Below the pieces are notes generated by a model. It saw only the letters and a program-made list of their open reading frames with translations. It did no database searches and was not told where the DNA came from. From contig NZ_FNWK01000001.1 in NCBI RefSeq assembly GCF_900108295.1, forward strand, positions 2,291,001-2,355,000: a stretch of DNA of 64,000 nt, given 5' to 3'. Position numbers and translations under genes: made by a program. This DNA is from Sphingopyxis sp. YR583 (GTDB lineage: Bacteria; Pseudomonadota; Alphaproteobacteria; Sphingomonadales; Sphingomonadaceae). Each line of letters opens with the position of its first letter. Position 1 is the first letter of the stretch. Of this stretch, positions 45,548 to 55,380 are shown piece after piece.

Positions 45548-46306
45548 ATGACCGACAAGATTGCCGCCTTTCGCGCGCTGCACATCCCCGGCGACCCGCT
45601 GATTCTCGTCAATATCTGGGACGCGGGGAGCGCAAAGGCGGTCGCCGCGGCGGGAGCGAAAGCAATCGCGACGGGCAGTTTCGGCGTCGCCGGCGCCCAA
45701 GGGCGCGCCGACGGCGAGGATTTTCCGCTTGAGGAGGTGTTCGAGAATCTCGACCGCATCCTGTCGGTCACCGACCTGCCCGTCACGATCGACATGGAGG
45801 CGGGCTATGGCGCCGATCCTGCCACGGTGGGCGTTTCCGTCGCGCGCGCGCGGGCCGCGGGCGCGGCGGGGATCAACATGGAAGACCGGCTGCCGGGCGC
45901 GACCGACCTGCTTTCCATGACCGAGGCCGGCCGGCGTTATCGCGCCGCCGCCGATACCGGCATCTTCGTCAATGCGCGCTGCGACACATTTCGCGGACAG
46001 GATGCTGCGAAAGACGGCGGCAGGCTTGTCGCAGCGACGCTCGAACGCGCGCGCGCCTATGCCAATGCCGGCGCGGGGTCGCTGTTCGTACCTTTCCTGC
46101 TCGACCCGAAATGCATCGGCGCGATCTGTGACGCATCGCCGCTGCCGGTTAACATCCTGCGCGGCAAAGGCGGGCCGACGCACAAGGAACTGGCGGAGCT
46201 GGGCGTTGCGCGGATCAGCCATGGGCACCAGCCCTGGGCGGCGGCGATGGCTTGGCTGGCCGGGCAGGCGGCGCAGGTGATGGCGGGCGACGAGCCCGAC
46301 TATTGA
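45548..46306 (+). CDS. isocitrate lyase/PEP mutase family enzyme
   Basis: 252 residues. PLILVNIWDAGSAKAVAAAG, ATGSFGVAGAQGRADGE, VTIDMEAGYG and AGINMEDR place it in the phosphonopyruvate hydrolase/PEP mutase branch of the isocitrate lyase superfamily, TIM-barrel enzymes that break or form C-C or P-C bonds with Mg2+. The specific substrate is not determinable. It is flanked by two paralogous peptidase-like genes on the opposite strand; its stop overlaps the downstream one by 7 bp. Confidence 0.88.
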   Translation: MTDKIAAFRALHIPGDPLILVNIWDAGSAKAVAAAGAKAIATGSFGVAGAQGRADGEDFPLEEVFENLDRILSVTDLPVTIDMEAGYGADPATVGVSVARARAAGAAGINMEDRLPGATDLLSMTEAGRRYRAAADTGIFVNARCDTFRGQDAAKDGGRLVAATLERARAYANAGAGSLFVPFLLDPKCIGAICDASPLPVNILRGKGGPTHKELAELGVARISHGHQPWAAAMAWLAGQAAQVMAGDEPDY

Positions 46307-47832
46307 TCGGGTGATTCGGTTGCGACAAGGGGAGCCATGCCTTGGCGCTCCTGGCGCATCCGAAGCAATTGTTCGAGAAACGGCCGGGCCTGTGCGCCGA
46401 TATGCGGGTCGAATGCGATCGATTGCGCCAGCTTGATGGCCGATGTGAATTGGCCGCGATTGGCGAGCGCAAAAGCATAGGCGACCCGCATCTCGATATT
46501 TTCGGGGGCGAGCTGGAATGCCCGCTCGAGACCCTCGATGGCAATGACGGGTGGCGATTTGCCCTGCGCGAGGAAGCTCTGGAAATAGAGATAGAGCGGT
46601 AGCGGGTCGTCGGGATCGGTCCTGTTCGCGAGCGCTATCGGTTCGCGTGCGGTGCGCCAGCTCGTATCTTCATAATCGCCCTTCTTTTCAAGTTCATGCA
46701 TCCGCAACTCGCCTAGCAGGACGTTGGCCCGAACATGGTCGGGCTTGATCGCGAGGGCGCGATCGACGGCGCTGCGAACCGTGGCGAGGTCGCGAACCTC
46801 CTCGTCGAGCGCCCATTCTGCGGCGGCATATTCGAACCAAACGGCGGCATCATTGGCGTGCGTGGCGGTAAGGGCGCGCAAGCTGTCGCGGATCGGGCTG
46901 CCGTCTTCGCCGCGGCTGTTCAGTCGTGCGAGCCTCAGCGGAATGACAGCATCTTCGCCGGGTGAAAGCGCGGTCACGGAGACCTGCGTAGGAAGGGGGA
47001 TCGCATCCCTGGTCTCGCGATAGCTGAGCGGACGACGGAGGTAGATCGCCAGATCCCTGTCGAGCTGTTTGAGATCGCCAAAGGCGACGCGTGCCGCCTC
47101 ACGGGCTTCGACGCCCGCGTTGATCGCGCGGACATAGGCGCTCAACTGCCCTTCGCGCTCAGGGTTGTGGAACAGCATATGCGTCAAGAGCCAGGCACGC
47201 CCGTAATAGACATCGACCTGACCCGTCGTTTTCAGCGAATTGGGGTCGGTGTTGAGAAGGACCTCAACCGGGATCTGGGGCAATTGGACAAGCCCGTAAC
47301 CCCGCCCATAAGCGGGCTTGCCGATCAGTGCCTTGCCATCCTTGTTGAAATCCACGGTCGAATAATATTCGGCGAAACCTTCGATGATCCACGCCGGAAA
47401 CGCGCCGGTCCGATAGCGCTTCATGAAATGATGCGCATATTCATGGAACAATGTTTCCTGCGACGCCGAGGTGCCGCGCGAGCGACCGCCATTTTCGCGA
47501 TGCGACACCGCGAAGCTGCCCTCACGCCCCGTTCGGTAGAATCCGACGAAAGAGGACTCACGCGAACCGGTGTAGAGTTTCGCGACCTCTCCGGTCGAAA
47601 CGAGCAGGTAGATGGGCAATCGGTTCGTCTCGCCCCGGTCCTTGACGTCGAGCAGGATGCGGAGCGCCACATCGAACCGCTGAAGCGTCGAGGCGAATTC
47701 GCGCAGCGATTTGTCGCTACCCTCGCTGTAAATGATGAAGCTGTCGGTTTCGGCGCGCAGCCAGCGTGCCTCGGCCGTTGTTGCAACCAGCGCCGCCGCT
47801 ATCGCCGCGGCCATTGCCCATATTCTGATCAT
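46300..47832 (-). CDS. secreted HEXXH peptidase-like protein with helical repeats
   Basis: 510 residues from the ATG at 47832 (GGGGGAG upstream). A signal peptide ends AEA-RW. The N-terminal domain has HEYAHHFM (residues 130-137), a HEXXH zinc motif, and E151 in WIIEGFAEYY as the likely third ligand (gluzincin-like, DUF1570/peptidase-MA style). The C-terminal half is alpha-helical with TPR-like units (IKPDHVRANVLLGELRMHELE, LAPENIEMRVAYAFALANRG). Substrate unknown. It is a paralogue of the interrupted gene at 43841-45424. Confidence 0.78.
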   Translation of the reverse strand: MIRIWAMAAAIAAALVATTAEARWLRAETDSFIIYSEGSDKSLREFASTLQRFDVALRILLDVKDRGETNRLPIYLLVSTGEVAKLYTGSRESSFVGFYRTGREGSFAVSHRENGGRSRGTSASQETLFHEYAHHFMKRYRTGAFPAWIIEGFAEYYSTVDFNKDGKALIGKPAYGRGYGLVQLPQIPVEVLLNTDPNSLKTTGQVDVYYGRAWLLTHMLFHNPEREGQLSAYVRAINAGVEAREAARVAFGDLKQLDRDLAIYLRRPLSYRETRDAIPLPTQVSVTALSPGEDAVIPLRLARLNSRGEDGSPIRDSLRALTATHANDAAVWFEYAAAEWALDEEVRDLATVRSAVDRALAIKPDHVRANVLLGELRMHELEKKGDYEDTSWRTAREPIALANRTDPDDPLPLYLYFQSFLAQGKSPPVIAIEGLERAFQLAPENIEMRVAYAFALANRGQFTSAIKLAQSIAFDPHIGAQARPFLEQLLRMRQERQGMAPLVATESPDQ

Positions 47833-47900
47833 GAAAAAGCTCCCCCAGCTCTTTCGTCGATGCTGCCAGCGCGTCGGCAGACTGTAAACCCACCTGCGGG

Positions 47901-50069
47901 TTAGACAAAGCTGTAGGGATCGATGTCGATCGCGAGCCGCGCCTTCGATGGCCAATCGATGCTGCCCACCCAATCGCGGATCGTGCCCTGCAGGTCGAAA
48001 CTGCGCGGCGCGTGGAGGAGAAGGCGAAAGCGGTGGCGGCCGCGGAGCATCGCGAGCGGCGCGGGGGCGGGGCCATAGACGGCAAGGCCTTCGGCGACGG
48101 GCGCCTTCTGTCCCAAGCGCTGGGCCTGCCCGCGCGCAACCTCGATATCTTCCGAAGAGATGACGAGCGCGGCAAAGCGGCCGTAGGGCGGCGCGCCCGC
48201 AAATTTCCGTGCCGCGGCTTCGGCCGAATAGAAGCCGTCGCGGTCATTCGCGACGAGCGCGGCCATCACCGGCGCCTCGGGGACGCGCGTCTGGATCAGC
48301 ACCTCACCCGGCTTCACGCCGCGCCCGGCGCGCCCCGCAACCTGCGCGATCTGCTGGAAGGTGCGCTCGGACGCGCGGAGGTCGCCGCCGTCGAGCCCTA
48401 GATCGGCATCGACGACGCCGACGAGCGTGAGGTTCGGGAAATGATAGCCCTTGGTGACGAGCTGGGTGCCGATGATGATATCGACCAACCCGCCCTCGAC
48501 ATTGTCGACGAATTCGGCCGCCTTTGCAGGCGACCAGAGCGTATCCGACGTGACGATCGCTGTCCTTGCCTCGGGAAAGCGCAGCGCGACCTCGTCGGCG
48601 ACGCGCTCGACCCCGGGGCCGCAGGCGACGAGGCTGTCCTCGTCCTCACATTCAGGGCAGAGCCGCGGCGGCGGCATGACATGGCCGCAATGGTGGCAGG
48701 CGAGGCGATGGACGAGGCGGTGCTCGACCATCCATGCGGTGCAGTTCGGGCACTGGATGCGGTGGCCGCAGGTCCGGCAGAGCGTGAGCGGAGCGAAACC
48801 GCGGCGATTGAGGAACAGCAGGCTTTGCTCGCCCTTCTGGAGCCGGTCGGCGAGCGCGTCGACGAGCGGCGGTGCAAGCCAGCGGCCGCGGTCGGGCGGA
48901 TCCTGCCGCATGTCGATCGCGGAAAGATCCGGTAGGGTCGCGCCGCCGAAGCGCGCAGGGAGCTGGATATGGCGATAACGCCCCGCCTCGACCATCGCGA
49001 GGCTTTCGAGCGCGGGGGTCGCGCTCGCGAGGATGACCGGCAGCCCCTCGAAATGCCCGCGCATCACCGCGACGTCGCGCGCGTGATAATGGACGCCATC
49101 CTCCTGCTTGAAGCTCGTCTCATGCGCCTCGTCGACGACGATGACGCCGAGATTGGCGTAGGGGAGAAAGAGCGCCGAACGCGCACCGATGACGATGCGC
49201 GCGTCGCCCGATGCGATCGCGTGCCAGGCACGCCGACGCTCGGCCGAGCGCAGCCCCGAGTGCCAGGCAACGGGCTCGCAGCCGAAGCGCGCGGTAAAGC
49301 GCGTCAGCATCGGTTCGGTCAGCGCGATTTCGGGGAGCAGGACGAGCGCCTGCCTGCCCGCATCGATCGCTGCGGCGATCGCTTCCATATAGACTTCGGT
49401 TTTGCCCGACCCCGTGACGCCGTCGAGCAGCAGCGTATCGAATTTCCCGGCGTGCACCGCGTCCTTAAGCTGCGCGGCGGCGACACTCTGTTCGTCAGAG
49501 AGATCGGGGCGCGCGAAGCTGCTGTCGGGTTCGGGATAGGGCTGATCGGCTGACACGGCCACCGCCTCGAGCGCGCCGGTATTGATGAGCCCGCGGATCA
49601 CCGCGTCGCTGACCTCGGCGAGCGCGGCCAGTTCGCGCACCATGCCCTGCCGTTCGCCGATCGCCTCGAGCGCCACCGTTCGCTGCGCCGTCATCCGGAA
49701 GGGTAATTCGCCCGTGGCGCGATATTCGACGATCGGTCGCCGCGCATCGGCGAAGGCGACACCCGGCAACACCATGCGCAGCACCGAGCCCGGCGGCGCG
49801 AGATAATAGTCGCTGGTCCATTCGACGAGACGGCGCAGCGGCGCCGCGATCGGCGGCACGGGCACGACTTCGTAGAGATTGCGCAAGCGATTGTCGCCGA
49901 CCGCTTCGGGCGCGCCGAAGCTGGCATCCTCCCACACCACGCCGCCGAGGCGCCGTGGACCGAGCGGCGCGACGACGACGCTGCCGAGCGGGGCTTCGCT
50001 CTCGCGCGGGACGCGATAGTCGAGCGGTCCGAGGGCGGCGGTGAGAAGGAGGACGCGGGCGCGGGTCAT
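47901..50069 (-). CDS. priA: primosomal protein N' (replication restart helicase PriA)
   Basis: 722 residues. Walker A GVTGSGKTEVYMEAI, the DEAH-type VVDEAHETSF, and the cysteine cluster CRTCGHRIQCPNC / CHHCGH / CPECE that binds two zinc ions and distinguishes PriA, followed by GTQLVTKGYHFPNLTLVGVVDADLGL-type helicase motifs. PriA reloads the replisome at stalled forks. The start ATG at 50069 gives the normal length. Confidence 0.97.
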   Translation of the reverse strand: MTRARVLLLTAALGPLDYRVPRESEAPLGSVVVAPLGPRRLGGVVWEDASFGAPEAVGDNRLRNLYEVVPVPPIAAPLRRLVEWTSDYYLAPPGSVLRMVLPGVAFADARRPIVEYRATGELPFRMTAQRTVALEAIGERQGMVRELAALAEVSDAVIRGLINTGALEAVAVSADQPYPEPDSSFARPDLSDEQSVAAAQLKDAVHAGKFDTLLLDGVTGSGKTEVYMEAIAAAIDAGRQALVLLPEIALTEPMLTRFTARFGCEPVAWHSGLRSAERRRAWHAIASGDARIVIGARSALFLPYANLGVIVVDEAHETSFKQEDGVHYHARDVAVMRGHFEGLPVILASATPALESLAMVEAGRYRHIQLPARFGGATLPDLSAIDMRQDPPDRGRWLAPPLVDALADRLQKGEQSLLFLNRRGFAPLTLCRTCGHRIQCPNCTAWMVEHRLVHRLACHHCGHVMPPPRLCPECEDEDSLVACGPGVERVADEVALRFPEARTAIVTSDTLWSPAKAAEFVDNVEGGLVDIIIGTQLVTKGYHFPNLTLVGVVDADLGLDGGDLRASERTFQQIAQVAGRAGRGVKPGEVLIQTRVPEAPVMAALVANDRDGFYSAEAAARKFAGAPPYGRFAALVISSEDIEVARGQAQRLGQKAPVAEGLAVYGPAPAPLAMLRGRHRFRLLLHAPRSFDLQGTIRDWVGSIDWPSKARLAIDIDPYSFV

Positions 50070-50254
50070 AGACTGCGCAGGATATAGGGCGGCGGGTAAA
50101 ATAGGAAAGCGCCGAAGCTTGCAAAGGCGGTCTCAGGCCGGTTGCAGCCGTCGTGGGTTCCCAGCGACAGCCGATCCCATCGACAGGGTAGCCTTAGCTG
50201 TCTCTGGCTCCGGTTGCGAACAGGACTTTCGCGCGGTCCGTCGGAAAACGTAGA

Positions 50255-51331
<1,077 letters not shown>

Positions 51332-51464
51332 TCAGGCGTGCTGGCCCATTGGCGCCTTCAACGACTGTCACATATCGACTGCGCCGCACGCGCGGCCGCG
51401 TCAACGAAAGCTGCCATCAATACTGTCAGAACGGTGGTTTCTCAGGCCCGGCTGCTCGACCGGT

Positions 51465-51998
51465 TCAAAATTCGGGACCGTTCGAACCCGGCACGATGAA
51501 TTTCAGGCCCTGCAGCCGGATCACCTCGTCACCCGCGCACACCGGTGCTGCGATCAGTCGCATCCATCGACGCGGCGCCTGCGCCGGCCTGATTTCGACA
51601 TCGAGCGTGAAGCCACGGCGATGCTTGATCGCATAGGCGCGCAGCTTCTCCATCGCCGCGCGTGACCCTTCGGAGTAGAGCGCGACGCTCTCTTCGCGTT
51701 TGACAGTCGCGCCGCGCGGAATGCCGAAAATATCATGGACCTCTTTGGTCCAGCTCAGCCGGTTATTGTCGGTCAGATCGCATTCCCAACGGCCCAGCCG
51801 GGCCGGCCGCATCGGTGCCACGATGTCGTCCAGATCGGGGACCGGATCGAGCATCTCGTCGCCGTGCAACTGCCCAAGCTCGAAAAACCGATCGCGCTCA
51901 TAGAGCGGCCAGCTATGATGCACGGGTAAGGGATAGGTTTGCTTCAACGCGCCGGTCTTCCATCGGGGCAGCCAGGATAGGCGCGCGGCGCTTAACAA
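51465..51998 (-). CDS. PAS-domain protein (start uncertain)
   Basis: The conserved part is PMRPARLGRWECDLTDNNRLSWTKEVHDIFG, then EESVALYSEGSRAAMEKL, HRRGFTLDVEIRPA and RRWMRLIAAPV, a PAS fold without an output domain. It could act as a stand-alone sensor module. I use a TTG at 51998 because translation looks continuous from there and lies after the stop of the upstream RNase H-like gene. An ATG at 51854 (129 residues) is the alternative. No strong ribosome site marks either. Confidence 0.6.
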   Translation of the reverse strand: MLSAARLSWLPRWKTGALKQTYPLPVHHSWPLYERDRFFELGQLHGDEMLDPVPDLDDIVAPMRPARLGRWECDLTDNNRLSWTKEVHDIFGIPRGATVKREESVALYSEGSRAAMEKLRAYAIKHRRGFTLDVEIRPAQAPRRWMRLIAAPVCAGDEVIRLQGLKFIVPGSNGPEF

Positions 51999-52029
51999 CT
52001 CGTGATGTCGATTGACAATCCTCCGCGCT

Positions 52030-52407
52030 CTATTTCCCTCGCGCGAGGGCGATTCCCGCCAGATTCTGCGTCCGCTTGATATGGCGCACGATCGGCGCCG
52101 GCCCGTTTCCCACGAGTGCATGGAAAGTGGCGAGATGGTTCGCTGCCTCTCCCCGCGCCCGCACGATACCGTTGGCCTGTTCCACCACTGCCGCGGCATC
52201 ACCGAGCAGGACGAAGTTCGTCAGCTCCAGATTATACGCCAACCGCAGCGCTGCGATCAGCGCCAGCCACTCGGCATCCATGCTGCTACCGATCCCGGCG
52301 TCGCGCACGACCGTTGCCGCTCCCCCTGTCACCACGGCGGTTTCCATCCGCCCCGGATTGGGCCTGCACCCGCCGTCGAAATAGATTTTGATCCGGCGCG
52401 CCACCAT
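52030..52407 (-). CDS. RNase H-like protein
   Basis: 125 residues. KIYFDGGCRPNPG supplies the first Asp, MDAEWLALIAAL the Glu, and LGDAAAVVEQANG the second Asp of the RNase HI-type active site. The last site, normally N..AD.LA, reads NLAGIALARG, so the fourth carboxylate appears missing. It may bind rather than cut RNA-DNA hybrids, or use another residue. It lies 17 bp after the TonB receptor gene on the same strand. Confidence 0.7.
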   Translation of the reverse strand: MVARRIKIYFDGGCRPNPGRMETAVVTGGAATVVRDAGIGSSMDAEWLALIAALRLAYNLELTNFVLLGDAAAVVEQANGIVRARGEAANHLATFHALVGNGPAPIVRHIKRTQNLAGIALARGK

Positions 52408-52424
52408 CGAACTCCCTTAGCCGG

Positions 52425-54524
52425 TCAAAACTTGCCGCGTACAGAAAAGGAAAAGATCGGCCCGATCAGCCGGTCGCGTTCCTCGACGAAGCTGACGGGG
52501 CTTTCCCCGCGAACGCCGGTATAGGCCGTCCGGTCGCGTTTCGAGCGCGCGTTGGCGATATTGCGGACCGACGCCCGTACCGTCAGGCCGAGCACATCCT
52601 TATGCTCGACAAAGACCGACGCCCAGACCGGCCCCTCCCATACCTTGTCGACCTGGTTACGCCGGTAATTGGGCTGGTAATGCGAATATTCTACGTCACC
52701 ACCCCATGCCCAGTCGCTCGCCGGCATATCGTGGCGCAGGCCGAGGCTGATCACCGTGTCGGTAAAGCCATTCCACTGCCTCTTCTCTCCGGTAAAGGGG
52801 TCGCGAAGCGAACTTTTCTGCAGCAGCATCCGGGGCTCGAGCCGCATTCCCTTGATCCCGGCCGGGTCGAGATTGATCGTTGCCGTCCAGTCGATCGCGC
52901 CCGCTTTTGCCTTTGCAATATTGCCGACCGCCTCACCATTGGCGCCAATCGGGATCACATCGACGCGGTCCTCGACGTCGCGGTAGATCAATATAACCTT
53001 GGTCGAGCCCCACGCACCAAATTTTTTGTTGATCTCGGCCTCATAGGTCCAGTCCTGCTGCGGCCGAAGGTCGTTGTTACTCTCATTCTGGTTCCCGTCA
53101 TTCAGGAAGGCGCGCGCGAGGAAGTCATAAAAGGATAGTTGCAACACGCGCCGCCGCAGCTTCACCGAAACGTCGAAATCGGGCGACGGTGTCCAGGCAA
53201 GCGAGACCGATCCCTTGGGCCGGAAAAAGCTGCGCGTCAGGCCGTTCATGCCCGTCTGCGTGATTGTCGAATGTTCGGCTCCCGCGATGATCTGGAAGTT
53301 CAGCTTGTCGGTCAGCTTGCGCCCGAAGCTCAGCAGCCCTTCGTAGCGATCCTCACTCACGCCGCCGGTGCCGCCGTCGAACGGCTGGTCGACCCACGTC
53401 CCCGTTGGACCCAGCACCGCGATCGATGCGACATTGTCGAGCGTGTTGAACGCCGCTTCGCCCGAGAGCTGCCAGTCGCCGCCGAACATCTTCCACTGAT
53501 ATTCGCCGCGCCCGATCGTCTCCCCAATGTCGCCGGTCTGTGCAAAACGGTCGCCCGTAGCGACGCCACCTTCGGTGGTGGTGACGATTTCCTGCCGGTA
53601 GGGCTCGTGGCTGAACCGGCGGAGCCCGATCAGCTTCAGCTTCCCGGGCCCGACGCCGAACTGATAGTCGCCGCTGACCTCATAATTCCAGCTGTCGGCA
53701 TTTTCATATACTGTGCGGACACGGTCGGGCAGGCCCGAGCCTATGCGCACGCCATCCTCATAATAGCGGTCATATTTCCGCTGATAATGGCCGCCGAGGT
53801 TCGCAACGGTGTCGCCCACCGGATCCCAGGTGATCCGCCCCGACAGCTTTGGCGTGTCGTAATGGGTGTTCCAGATATCCTTGCGCCGTTCGGTGATATT
53901 GCCCGCGCCGTCATAGATCAGGGTCGGCCCGCCCGCACCGCTGCGCGCCGAATCGTCATTGTTCAGCGCCACCTCATATTCGATCGTCCCGGTGCGGCCG
54001 CGCACCGACACATCGGCACGGGTAAACAGCGGATCGGTATAATGCGCGCGGAATTCAGGCTTCCACGAGAATTGCCCGGAAAAGGCGTCGGCGCGATATA
54101 CGATATTGGCGACCTGTCCCGACAGGCCGGGAATATTGAGCGTCGCGCCGTCGACGATCTCGATCCGCTCGACATTGCTGGCGGGGATACGCGACAGCTG
54201 GGTGTACATGTCGTCGGCCTTGTTCGACGGCCGCTCGCCGTTGAACAGCACATTGCCGGTCGCCTGCCCCAGTCCGCGGAGATTCTCGTTGTCGCGGATC
54301 TGGAAGCTCGGCACCTGGATTAGCATGTCATAGGCGTTGTTCGGTGCGTAGCGCGCGAAGTCGGCGGGCGTATAGACCTGCCGCGCCGCGTTGCTGATCC
54401 CGCCAGCGGGCACTTCGGTGGATGCGGGCGGGGGGGTGTTGCCGGTCGGAGCCGCGGCCTCCTGCGCCAGCGCGGGCGTAGACAGCGTGGCCGCAACCGC
54501 GATCAGACTGATCCGTCGTTTCAC
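52425..54524 (-). CDS. TonB-dependent receptor of BlaI/BlaR1-like cassette
   Basis: 699 residues from a GTG whose first bases overlap the preceding stop (GTGA, 54521-54524). Signal peptide ends ALA-QE. A clear TonB box is not seen. The plug has YTPADFARYAPNNAYDMLIQVP and GLGQATGNVLFNGERPSNKADD, with VERIEIVDGATLNIPGLSG. The barrel ends FSFSVRGKF. The plug is short and atypical for siderophore receptors. Overlap with the repeat lipoprotein gene and its place downstream of blaI/blaR1-like genes argue for expression control by that system. Substrate unknown. Confidence 0.9.
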   Translation of the reverse strand: MKRRISLIAVAATLSTPALAQEAAAPTGNTPPPASTEVPAGGISNAARQVYTPADFARYAPNNAYDMLIQVPSFQIRDNENLRGLGQATGNVLFNGERPSNKADDMYTQLSRIPASNVERIEIVDGATLNIPGLSGQVANIVYRADAFSGQFSWKPEFRAHYTDPLFTRADVSVRGRTGTIEYEVALNNDDSARSGAGGPTLIYDGAGNITERRKDIWNTHYDTPKLSGRITWDPVGDTVANLGGHYQRKYDRYYEDGVRIGSGLPDRVRTVYENADSWNYEVSGDYQFGVGPGKLKLIGLRRFSHEPYRQEIVTTTEGGVATGDRFAQTGDIGETIGRGEYQWKMFGGDWQLSGEAAFNTLDNVASIAVLGPTGTWVDQPFDGGTGGVSEDRYEGLLSFGRKLTDKLNFQIIAGAEHSTITQTGMNGLTRSFFRPKGSVSLAWTPSPDFDVSVKLRRRVLQLSFYDFLARAFLNDGNQNESNNDLRPQQDWTYEAEINKKFGAWGSTKVILIYRDVEDRVDVIPIGANGEAVGNIAKAKAGAIDWTATINLDPAGIKGMRLEPRMLLQKSSLRDPFTGEKRQWNGFTDTVISLGLRHDMPASDWAWGGDVEYSHYQPNYRRNQVDKVWEGPVWASVFVEHKDVLGLTVRASVRNIANARSKRDRTAYTGVRGESPVSFVEERDRLIGPIFSFSVRGKF

Positions 54525-55267
54525 TTGGACAGTCCCCCCGTCGCGCGGTTCATCGCCTGCGCATATTCGCCGGTCACGCCCATCGCCTTCATGCCGACGA
54601 CCTCGTCGGCGCTAAGCTTTCTGTAACCCGCCGCGGCCAGCCCGCGCACATAGGCGCCGTCGACGCCGAGTGCCTTGCATGCGATCGCATCCTCGACGTC
54701 GGTGAGCACCAGCGCCTCTGACTTCAGATCGCGCACATATTCAGGCCGCACGTCGAGCGCCGCCGCCGCGATCAGGTCGTCGGCGTCCTTTGGCCGTACC
54801 CCCTCGTTTGTGAGCCCGTCGGCCAGTTCGATCGTCGCATCGACGAGCAACATCGCGAGCAGGGTGGAACGATGATCGGGTGACAGGCCGCGTTCGCTGA
54901 GTGCATGCTCGAACGCGGGATCGGACGTGAAGCGACACTCCCCCCTTCCTTCGAAAGCGCGGTTCAATATGCCGGTGCACGACAAGGTTCCAGCATCATG
55001 CATCACGGTAAAGCTGACCGGTCCTTGCGTCGTCCGCCCCAGCGCTGCCTCGGCTGGTGTGAAATAGGGGCGCGATCCGTCAAGGCTTTGGTCGCTGCTG
55101 GACTTCCTGTGCTGGATCCGGACGCGCGGGGCGCCCTTTTTTCCGCCCGCGGACTCGGCGACCCAACTGATGTCGTTCAGTACGAGCGGGTTGGCGGCGG
55201 CGGTCGGTGCCGAACAGGCAAGGATCGAGGTCAGCGCGGCGGCGCCAGCAAGATACAGGGCTTTCAT
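54521..55267 (-). CDS. repeat-containing lipoprotein of BlaI/BlaR1-like cassette
   Basis: 248 residues from the ATG at 55267. Signal with lipobox ILAC (Cys18). The N-terminal domain (about 25-150) contains two Cys (97, 111). The C-terminal part (about 155-242) has three repeats of about 27 residues, DADDLIAAAALDVRPEYVRD, VEDAIACKALGVDGAYVRGL and SADEVVGMKAMGVTGEYAQA. Closely similar repeats form the tail of the neighbouring BlaR1-like protein. Its stop overlaps the TonB receptor start. Function unknown; direct contact with the sensor or receptor is a hypothesis. Confidence 0.8.
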   Translation of the reverse strand: MKALYLAGAAALTSILACSAPTAAANPLVLNDISWVAESAGGKKGAPRVRIQHRKSSSDQSLDGSRPYFTPAEAALGRTTQGPVSFTVMHDAGTLSCTGILNRAFEGRGECRFTSDPAFEHALSERGLSPDHRSTLLAMLLVDATIELADGLTNEGVRPKDADDLIAAAALDVRPEYVRDLKSEALVLTDVEDAIACKALGVDGAYVRGLAAAGYRKLSADEVVGMKAMGVTGEYAQAMNRATGGLSK

Positions 55268-55294
55268 CGGGTGCACTCCTCCCTCCGTGCGCCG

Positions 55295-55314
55295 GGCGAG
55301 CGTCATCGCTCGCC
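55295..55314. repeat. hairpin between BlaR1-like and repeat-lipoprotein genes
   Basis: A perfect 8-bp stem GGCGAGCG / CGCTCGCC with a TCAT loop lies in the 113-bp gap. No T tract follows, so partial termination or mRNA processing within the operon is possible. Confidence 0.4.
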
Positions 55315-55380
55315 GCCGCAGCGGCAATTTTGAATCAGGTTTCGATTAATCGTCGGTCGCTGCGGACGAATGTCCGGGCG

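Noticed and set aside
50070..50254. Possible small gene or RNA between priA and the MreB-like gene
   Set aside because: The 185-bp gap shows no convincing start, hairpin with T tract or conserved motif.
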